From NCBI GenBank assembly GCA_937915975.1, contig CALGGL010000009.1, forward strand, positions 1 to 7,472: 7,472 nucleotides of DNA, written 5' to 3'. The notes under the pieces were generated by a model, which had not been told where the DNA came from, ran no database searches, and saw only the letters and a program-made list of their open reading frames with translations. The stretch's first letter is position 1. Each line of letters starts with the position of its first letter. The position numbers were made by a program, and so were the translations under genes. The DNA is from an uncultured Lachnospiraceae bacterium. Its GTDB lineage: Bacteria; Bacillota; Clostridia; Lachnospirales; Lachnospiraceae. Below, one piece after another: positions 1-6,700 of the stretch.

Positions 1-2059
1 AAACTGGGGTTAGAATAACGCCTCCGTAGGTGTATGGTCCATAAACATTTTTGCTTGTAAGCTTCATTGCTTCGTGATTTTTCTTCTTTTGCTTATCGAT
101 TTCCTCCTGCCAGCTCTTGCGTGTACGCTTGGTTCCCTTCTTTGCCTTTATATCCTTCTCAAGATTACGTATAGTGGATAATTTGAGCTTTGAATCAATA
201 GCCTTCTTTCTGGCAGAAAGCTCAGCCTGAAGACGGGCTGCGGCATACATCTTTCCATAGATATGGTCTATCTCAGGTCCGAAATTCATATACATATATG
301 AACCCTTTTCAGAATTAATCCTCTGCTTGATGTATTGCAAGTCAATCAACACAGTATCGTCAAGGTTTGCAGCACTCATAGAAGCATAAGGTATCTCCGG
401 AACCTTATTCTTTTCCTCATTTTCGGTCTTATTATAATTTTCGACATTTTTCTTGGCATCATCCTTAAGCTTATCAAGCTCCTTCTTTAACTGGAAGGTA
501 AGGTCCTTAGAAAGAGAACGTGTCTGCTCATATTTAATCTTGTTAAGCTTGTTTGTAAGAATCTGACCGGTGAGTCCGCCGTCTCTGTAGCTCTTTTCTC
601 TTGAAAGTCTTGTCTCGTATTCCTTTTTCTCTTCATCTGTCATCTTTGACATGTCAACAACAGAAAATTCTTCGCTAAAGGCGGTATAACGCTCCCCTCT
701 TTCATTAACATCCCTAAGTGATGATTGGATTTCATCCAAATCAACACCTTGATTCATCTTTACGTCATCAACCTCATCGGTTTCCTCACCGACAACAACA
801 AACTGTTGCTTTTCATTATTTCTGAAATAATTCTTTCTTTCCTTAAATTTTGCATTTGACTGTAAGCAATGTGAGCGAAGATGTGCCTCGATAAAGTTTG
901 ATACAGGCGCTCTCATATCAAGTATATGTGTCTTAATAAGATTTGCAAAATTAGGATCAACCGCATCATTAATATCCTGGAAAGGCTTTCCGGCAATCTT
1001 TTTAGCATTTTCTTTTCCGAGGAAGAACCATTGATTGTCAATAACCAACTGTTGAAATGCATTTAAACGCGCATAGTATTCCTGAAGCTCGATAATATGA
1101 TTTGAGATGTAAAGATCCGTCATCTGCTTTGGATCAAACTTATCTCCGTACTCAATAAGCTCCTTGGTAATTCTTGTCAATACCGCCGCCTTTTGCTTAC
1201 GATTTTTGGTAAGAGTTTTATCATCTATAGTTTTACCGTTAGGGAGCTTTGCGCCCTTCTTTGTCTCAAGCATAAGACCTTCTATAAGTGCCTTATTGTA
1301 TTCCTCCGGATTTAATTCTCCACTCTTTGCATTAAGTCTTTTTCCGTCCAGATTATAATAACGTGTTCCGAAAAACCACTTTGTTTTGTAATTCTTCATA
1401 AAAGGAGCGATATCATAACGAAAATGAACAAACAATTCACTTTTTTTCTGTTTTAACTCGTTTTGCTTAACACCCTTTAGATGCTTTTCCGCAACCTGAT
1501 TAAATACAGATCCCTTATTGAAAAGCGAAGGCTCATTTTTTGTATCCAAAACATTATAAATCGATTGTGAATACTTAAGAAGACGGCTAAGTTCAAGAGC
1601 CGTTGTCTTGTCAGCATTTGCATTTTGCTCTCTTGCCACATCATAAAGAGCGTTTTGATAATTCTTCTCTTTTCCATGAAACTCTTCGACAAACTGATTG
1701 GCAAACTTTTTAAAGAAGCCGGTTATATTAAGCTTCTTTTTCTTATCGTCCTCTGTAGGCTCCGCCTTGCCGTATTTTTTTATATTGTCATATACCTTTT
1801 GATTTGCAGTATATACATCCCGTTTTACATCAAGCAGCACATAATCATGTGAATAATCAAGATTCTTTTCCTTTTCATTTTGTTCAAGCTCTCCGGAAAA
1901 AATCTTATTGTCAACATAACCCTGCATATCCTTTAAATTATTCTGAATGGTCTGATTTACGTTGCCGTAACGCTCGGCAAACTGTTCATTTGATTCGTTG
2001 CCTGCATTTTTAAATGTTTTTTGCTTCTCGTTTAATTTGTTTAAAAATAAATCGTCCAT
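1..2059 (-). CDS. Large charged helical protein of unknown family, N-terminal 686 codons (3' end cut by window edge)
   Basis: I do not recognise this protein. The reverse strand is open without a stop from the ATG at 2057-2059 to the window edge, giving 686 codons with normal coding composition, so it is a real gene truncated by the window. The start is fixed by AAGGAGG five bases upstream; another in-frame ATG at 2081-2083 has no ribosome binding site and lies upstream of that AAGGAGG. The N-terminus is MDDLFLNKLNEKQ. The visible part is rich in Lys, Glu and Asn and predicted by eye to be mostly helical. It includes a more aromatic, possibly globular stretch at about residues 205-400 (for example KTKWFFGTRYYNLDGK at 225-240), a coiled-coil-like stretch at about 500-555, and a strongly basic segment at about 636-661. 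I see no signal peptide, membrane segment or known catalytic motif, so a cytoplasmic location is likely. It follows the acetyltransferase gene after a 130-base gap and may have its own promoter. A structural or scaffold role is possible, but nothing in the sequence proves it. Confidence 0.9.
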   Translation of the reverse strand, partial: MDDLFLNKLNEKQKTFKNAGNESNEQFAERYGNVNQTIQNNLKDMQGYVDNKIFSGELEQNEKEKNLDYSHDYVLLDVKRDVYTANQKVYDNIKKYGKAEPTEDDKKKKLNITGFFKKFANQFVEEFHGKEKNYQNALYDVAREQNANADKTTALELSRLLKYSQSIYNVLDTKNEPSLFNKGSVFNQVAEKHLKGVKQNELKQKKSELFVHFRYDIAPFMKNYKTKWFFGTRYYNLDGKRLNAKSGELNPEEYNKALIEGLMLETKKGAKLPNGKTIDDKTLTKNRKQKAAVLTRITKELIEYGDKFDPKQMTDLYISNHIIELQEYYARLNAFQQLVIDNQWFFLGKENAKKIAGKPFQDINDAVDPNFANLIKTHILDMRAPVSNFIEAHLRSHCLQSNAKFKERKNYFRNNEKQQFVVVGEETDEVDDVKMNQGVDLDEIQSSLRDVNERGERYTAFSEEFSVVDMSKMTDEEKKEYETRLSREKSYRDGGLTGQILTNKLNKIKYEQTRSLSKDLTFQLKKELDKLKDDAKKNVENYNKTENEEKNKVPEIPYASMSAANLDDTVLIDLQYIKQRINSEKGSYMYMNFGPEIDHIYGKMYAAARLQAELSARKKAIDSKLKLSTIRNLEKDIKAKKGTKRTRKSWQEEIDKQKKKNHEAMKLTSKNVYGPYTYGGVILTPV

Positions 2060-2083
2060 GGCTTCCTCCTTCTCATCGTCCAT
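2051..2083 (-). repeat. 9-base direct repeat carrying a duplicated start codon around the ribosome binding site
   Basis: ATGGACGAT occurs twice on the minus strand, at 2075-2083 and 2051-2059. The copies are perfect, 24 bases apart and in the same frame, with the Shine-Dalgarno sequence between them. The second copy is the real translation start. The first would add the residues MDDEKEEA but has no ribosome binding site. It may be chance or a small local duplication. Confidence 0.6.
2060..2074 (-). promoter_or_regulatory. Strong ribosome binding site deciding the start at 2059
   Basis: The minus strand reads GAGAAGGAGGAAGCC directly before the ATG. The AAGGAGG core (2065-2071) is a near-perfect Shine-Dalgarno sequence with a five-base spacer. 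It lies between two in-frame ATG codons and therefore selects the downstream one. Confidence 0.85.
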
Positions 2084-2104
2084 AAAAATCAATCATACTT
2101 TGCG

Positions 2105-2131
2105 ATTATCTTATATATAAATAGATATCAA
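2105..2131 (-). promoter_or_regulatory. Candidate sigma-A promoter for the large protein gene at the left
   Basis: On the minus strand, TTGATA (2126-2131, five of six matches to TTGACA) is followed after 15 bases by GATAAT (2105-2110, five of six matches to TATAAT). The spacing is shorter than the preferred 17, and the region is so AT-rich that chance matches are expected. A start near 2098 would give a 5' leader of about 40 bases before the ATG at 2059. An imperfectly spaced inverted repeat, ATCAAT at 2127-2132 and ATTGAT at 2141-2146, overlaps the -35 side and could be an operator, but this is weak. The rest of the 2084-2189 gap holds nothing else I can support, and no GC-rich terminator hairpin is present. 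Confidence 0.3.
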
Positions 2132-2189
2132 TATGTGATTATTGATTTAAGCATATTACATTTCCTGTTATTACCAATTAATATAATTT

Positions 2190-3212
2190 CTATCTTGAAA
2201 AAAGCTTTTTTACAAGTGCCTTAGTATCAGAACTGTAAACCTTTATATTAAGCTTTGCGTTTGCAGGACAGTTTTTAACAAACATTGAAGCAGACCTTTT
2301 TAGCATATTAATGATATTGAGCTTGGAATTTTTGCTAACATCATACAGATATTCCGTCCAATATGCACCCTCATCATCCTTATGCAAAAGGAAGAGTCCG
2401 CAAACCTCATCCTTTTCGAGTGCACAGGAGGAAAGTTCAGGATCATACCAATCAGGTGAAAGCTTGTTAAGATCAACCTCACCTTCAAGCTTATGCTTTT
2501 TAAGACATCTGTTTATGCCTCTTCCAAGCTTTGGTATGGTAAGTTCACTTATACTGCCAATATTCTTTGCACTGTTTTCTGAAGTCAAAAGTTCACACGA
2601 TGCTATATCCGTAACGGAAAGGGTTATTTTTTCGACTTCTATAAGCTCTTCATCCTTACTCTGTTCCATATCAACCTTGTTTAATAAACCAAGATTTTCA
2701 AGTCTTTCTTCATATTCAAGCTTCTTAAGAATATTTTCAAATATATCATAAGGCTTAGCATCGATATTTTCTTCACTCTCATCATCATAGATATCGCAGG
2801 AAAGAAGCATACCTCCGTTATCCGAAAGCTTTATGGAATTATCAAAGGCGTGGCTTTTGAAATAGCTTTCCGCATCAGGACATATATAATCTCTGCCGTA
2901 TTCTACGGGCAGATAAGCGCTGATATACTTATATCCGCCGTTTTTGGCTATATCAAACGCTGACGAAAGAAGTTCATCTCCGTATCCCATCTTGCGATAC
3001 TCCGGTACAACATAAAGCCATCTTATGATAAGTACATCATCCCTCAAAAAGCAAATCATAAGTCCTGCCGGTATATCTCTTTTTTTACCTTCGGTTTCGA
3101 TGGCTGCACCAAGACAAAATCCCGGAATTATCTGCTTTTTATCAAGAATTTCAAATGGATCCATGCCTGCAAAGAAAACCTTTTGTTCATCCGTTAAATT
3201 AACTATCTTCAT
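2190..3212 (-). CDS. GNAT-family N-acetyltransferase, tandem GNAT-like protein (second half degenerate)
   Basis: This 340-residue protein probably transfers an acetyl group from acetyl-CoA to an amine; the substrate cannot be read from the sequence. The N-terminal half (about residues 1-140) shows the GNAT core. A strand ending in IIRWLYVVPEYR leads into the acetyl-CoA pyrophosphate-binding motif RKMGYG (R73, G76, G78 of the R/Q-x-x-G-x-G/A signature) and then a helix, DELLSSAFDIAK. Residues 142-215 form an acidic linker. The C-terminal half (about 220-340) resembles a second GNAT fold, with strands near CALEKDEVCGLFLLHK and AYWTEYLYDV, but the expected glycine motif is replaced by SKNSKLNIIN. 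It is therefore probably structural or substrate-binding. The ATG at 3210-3212 has GGAGG ten bases upstream. It begins three bases after the preceding ORF's stop, so the two genes are very likely co-transcribed and translationally coupled. The stop is TAG. GNAT assignment is fairly sure; the second domain is tentative. Confidence 0.85.
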   Translation of the reverse strand: MKIVNLTDEQKVFFAGMDPFEILDKKQIIPGFCLGAAIETEGKKRDIPAGLMICFLRDDVLIIRWLYVVPEYRKMGYGDELLSSAFDIAKNGGYKYISAYLPVEYGRDYICPDAESYFKSHAFDNSIKLSDNGGMLLSCDIYDDESEENIDAKPYDIFENILKKLEYEERLENLGLLNKVDMEQSKDEELIEVEKITLSVTDIASCELLTSENSAKNIGSISELTIPKLGRGINRCLKKHKLEGEVDLNKLSPDWYDPELSSCALEKDEVCGLFLLHKDDEGAYWTEYLYDVSKNSKLNIINMLKRSASMFVKNCPANAKLNIKVYSSDTKALVKKLFSR

Positions 3213-3215
3213 AAT

Positions 3216-3701
3216 TTATTCGCCTCCGTCCATTCCGAGCTTTTCTTTTATTCCATCAACTGCAAGTCCCCATAGCATCTTGACAGTTACCGATGCATCA
3301 AGCTTAAACATAACATCATATTTCTTATCTGACATTACTCCTCCCATAATATCCAGGAAGGAAGCCGGATCATCCTTTGAAATCTTAATTGGATTCTTTG
3401 CATTTTCGGCAAGTTCCCTTATCGTATTGTTCTGAGCTTCCCAGAGAATTTCCATCATCTCATCAAATTTGGCATTTAAAGCATCCTTGTTTGCATCAAA
3501 GCTTTCTTCACTTTCCAACGCTTTTTTATGAAGTGCATAAAACTCTTCAGAAACCTTCACAAGCTCGGCTCCGTTTTTCTTATTATTCTTAGCAGAATTT
3601 ATCGTACGTCTTAAAAGGTCAAGCCCTGTCCCCGTATAATAATTCTGTATTATCTCGAAATCATTGCCTTCTGACTTATGAGGACAGTGCTTGTCCTTCA
3701 A
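3216..3701 (-). CDS. Small helical protein of unknown function, or detached C-terminal part of the kinase-like protein
   Basis: I do not recognise this ORF. From the TTG at 3699-3701 it encodes 161 residues. The composition is charged and helical (for example ELVKVSEEFYALHKKALESE), with no membrane segment or signal peptide, and it ends in GIKEKLGMDGGE. Coding composition looks genuine. The start is doubtful: TTG is the only canonical start codon at the 5' end and no Shine-Dalgarno sequence precedes it (the upstream bases are AAATATATAAAAGAA). The same frame continues upstream without a stop through 19 more codons (residues such as LANAEANNEKQKYIKEL, protein-like) until it meets the TAA of the kinase-like gene at 3759-3761. 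It is therefore either made by reinitiation after that stop, or is the severed C-terminal domain of the upstream protein. The next gene, the acetyltransferase, begins three bases after its stop. Confidence 0.65.
   Translation of the reverse strand: MKDKHCPHKSEGNDFEIIQNYYTGTGLDLLRRTINSAKNNKKNGAELVKVSEEFYALHKKALESEESFDANKDALNAKFDEMMEILWEAQNNTIRELAENAKNPIKISKDDPASFLDIMGGVMSDKKYDVMFKLDASVTVKMLWGLAVDGIKEKLGMDGGE
3223..3227 (-). promoter_or_regulatory. Ribosome binding site of the acetyltransferase gene
   Basis: GGAGG on the minus strand lies ten bases before the ATG at 3210-3212. It sits inside the last codons of the preceding ORF, overlapping the codons for its Gly-Gly-Glu end. This suits translational coupling and shows that the acetyltransferase starts as a separate protein even though it is in the same frame. 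Confidence 0.75.
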
Positions 3702-3758
3702 TTCTTTTATATATTTCTGCTTCTCATTGTTTGCTTCGGCATTAGCTAAATAAATATT

Positions 3759-6700
3759 TTACTGAATACCTGAAAGACGTTTTAATTCTTCAGGCGTAGT
3801 CTTTTCATCATCCTGTGCTTTATAAAATGCATCTAATCTCTTTTCTGTCTCTGAAGGTTCCCGATACACTGATTTATTCTTATGTGACGGAACCTTGGTC
3901 TTTATTTTTTCCACAAAATCCTCAAAAGAATCAAGCTTGCCATAATCCTCGACTGTAATCTGTCTTACAGGTTCCTCCTGATAAAACATCTGAATAGCAG
4001 TGTTTTTAATCTTCATATAGAATGCTAACAGTTTCGCGTCTTTTTCCAAATCTTCGATCCCATACCAATTCGGGAAATAATCGTCTGTTTTATCCTCATC
4101 ATATTCTTCTGTCACCTTAAGCTTTCCGGAGAGTAAGTCGTTGAATTTCTGTGCATCCTTCCTAATCAATTCATTGATTTTGGAGATGTTATATCCGTTT
4201 GAATTCCTAAATTCATCTCGTTTATTCTTATTACGAATCTGTTCCCTGATTGAAGCTTCATCAATCTCACCTCTAACCATTAAAGCAGCCTGTGCATTAG
4301 CTTTCTTTTGCTCAATCGTCAGATTTTTGTTATTTTCGATATAACTTGCAACAGGGTCAATATTCTTATGATTTGAATAATATGTATTATTCTTTATCAA
4401 ATTATTAAGATTTGCCCTTGTTGCCGTAAGAGAATTGTTCATATCCTTTAATGTATTTTGCAAACGCATCTGACAGGATGAGAAGTTTGCAATTGTAGGC
4501 GGAAGCTCAAGTCCAAGCTCCTGTGCTCTTACAAGTGCAACTGCTATACGTTCAGCCGCCGAGGACTCATCACCTATACTCATAACATCCTTGAAAACAA
4601 GAGTGAGTTCATCTCTCTTTTCCTGATAAACTTCTTCCGGTGTATTTTCAAGAAGCATGTGGAATCCATGTCGGAACCTTTCCACATCTCCCTGTGTAGC
4701 GGCAACCATCATCTTGATAATATGTTTTTGCTGGTCTTTATTAAGTATAGTTGCATTACCAAAATCAATTACGGTTACACCGATATCACTTATCATGATA
4801 TTACCTGCATGAAGGTCACCATGATAATATCCCTTTTGGAAAACGCCTTCTGTTACCCACTTCTCAACAACCTGTGCAAGTGCTTTCTGCTTTTGCTCCT
4901 GTTCCTTTAATATTTCGGCAACCTCATCAATAATTGGAGCAAGTGCTATTTTTTCGTCGGCATTTAATTGTCGGAACACAAAAGAACCGTCCTCTTCATT
5001 TCTTTTCAGAATCTGCTTTCCTGTCTTATTTCCCTGTTTGTCAACCTCATCCACCTTTTCGCAATAATCCCAAAGAAGTTCGGTTATCCTTTGATTGATA
5101 TCACTCATATATCTCTTTACTGTCTTTGTTCCGGCAATTTCCATAACACATGTATCACTTGTTGCCTCAACAAGATCTGAAAGCTTCATGGAATTGGATA
5201 TATTCTCTTTGTATTTCTTTGCCTCTTTATCATAGACAGGATTGTCATAAACCTGTCCTTCCATACAATTTTTCGCCTCTATGGTAAGATCAAGTTCCTC
5301 CTCTATACGTTGAAGATTACCCATATAGGTAGCTTCCATACCACCTACAACTTTGTTTTTACGCTTTTCTTCTACCTCTGAAGGAAGCATACCATCCTCA
5401 TCTGTCATTCTGGCTGCTTCAAGCATAACCTCCTTCTCACGCATCATACGATTTCTGACATCAGGACGTAGAAGCTTTATAACAACATTCTTACCTTCTG
5501 CCATATCAGGACCATAAACCTTACATAAAAATGCCTGACCTACGGAAGCTGCACCCAAGGACTTATTGACCTCGATTTTAGTAATCTTTCCGGCACTTCT
5601 TTCTTTAATTCCGTCCATATGAGCCTTTACGACCTCATCCGGTATAGACGCAAGAGAATCCTGTGTATCCTCAACAGCTTTGCGAAGTCCCTTTGGAAGA
5701 CTTGCGATAGGAAGTCCCTGCAGCATCTTTTGGAACAATGGTCCGGCACCCTTAAACATACCGCCGATCATACTTGACGAATATTCCAATATCTGAGCAC
5801 CCGTTAATTTTTTCTTTTCCTCTTCCGTCATAATCGGAATGGCGTTACTGTTCTTAATTGCACTAGCAATCATAGAACGCTTATCCATCTTATCTACACC
5901 CTTGAAATAAGTCTGAAATACATTTTTCATAAACAGACTCTGACCTTTTTTGCCGCCCTTAACACTGTCCTCAAGAATTTTTTCAAGCTCCTTTGAGGAT
6001 TTCTTTTTCATCTTTTCAAGTTCTTCATCAATATTATTAATATCTTTTATCACCATATTCAATTCATGATTGTCAACAATGGTTCTTTTATCCTCTTCTA
6101 TACTCTTATAACGGTTATATTTAGCCTTTTTTTCTTTTCTTTCGTCCTCAAGCTTTTTAAATGCGGCTGCACGATCATCTATTCTCTTTTGAATTGCTTC
6201 CATACGTTTCTTCTTTTCGTATGCCAAAACCACATTCTTATTTGATACAAGCTCTGATTCGTTTTGATTTAATCCTTTTTCAAGTGCTTCAAGCTCAAGC
6301 TTTGTATTTTCAATATCTTCAATCAATTTATTCTTTTCATTTTCCTGAGCTTTCTCAAGCTTAGAGGACATACCTTCTAGAAGAGCTTTCTTTACTTCAA
6401 TATTTTTCTTTGTATCCTCAGAATTCTTTTTAAGATGTTCGATAACCTTCTTTCTTGCATTAATTTGGGCTCTTTCCTTTTTATCCGCTTCTTCTTTTGC
6501 CTTTGCTGCAGCTTTATCGGCTTCCCTTCTTTCAATTTTTGCTTTTTCCTCCTCATAAACCCGACGGTTATCTTCTCTCGTTTTTCTCGCACCCAACTGT
6601 TTCTCCAGAGGCAGATTCTTTATGGATTCTTCAAACTCTTTATCCGTCAATCCATCTATAAGCGGAGCTATATCTTCTAATGTTAATTCTTTCTTATTCT

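Noticed and set aside
1477..1704. 75-codon open frame on the minus strand
   Set aside because: It is an out-of-frame shadow inside the large partial gene, whose frame is continuous over 686 codons.
2194..2216. Palindrome CTTG-AAAAAAGCTTTTTT-A-CAAG at the end of the acetyltransferase gene, considered as a terminator
   Set aside because: The stem is nearly all A-T, it lies within the last codons, and no U-run follows it on the transcribed strand.
2311..2751. 146-codon open frame on the plus strand
   Set aside because: It is antisense to the acetyltransferase gene, with a low-complexity Ser-rich product and no initiation signal. The GNAT frame explains this DNA.
3025..3435. 136-codon open frame on the plus strand
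   Set aside because: It runs opposite two genes and across their junction, with Ser/Ile/Phe-rich composition and no support as a gene.
3708..3742. Minus-strand ATG codons in the gap between the kinase-like gene and the next ORF, considered as starts
   Set aside because: Both are out of frame with the downstream ORF and lead to a stop within about a dozen codons (MPKQTMRSRNI).
4758..4823. HGDLHAGN motif read as an aminoglycoside phosphotransferase or choline kinase
   Set aside because: The motif alone resembles those families. The upstream KxxQ, alanine-rich GAASVGQ loop and ExD motif in the right order fit the ABC1/UbiB family better.
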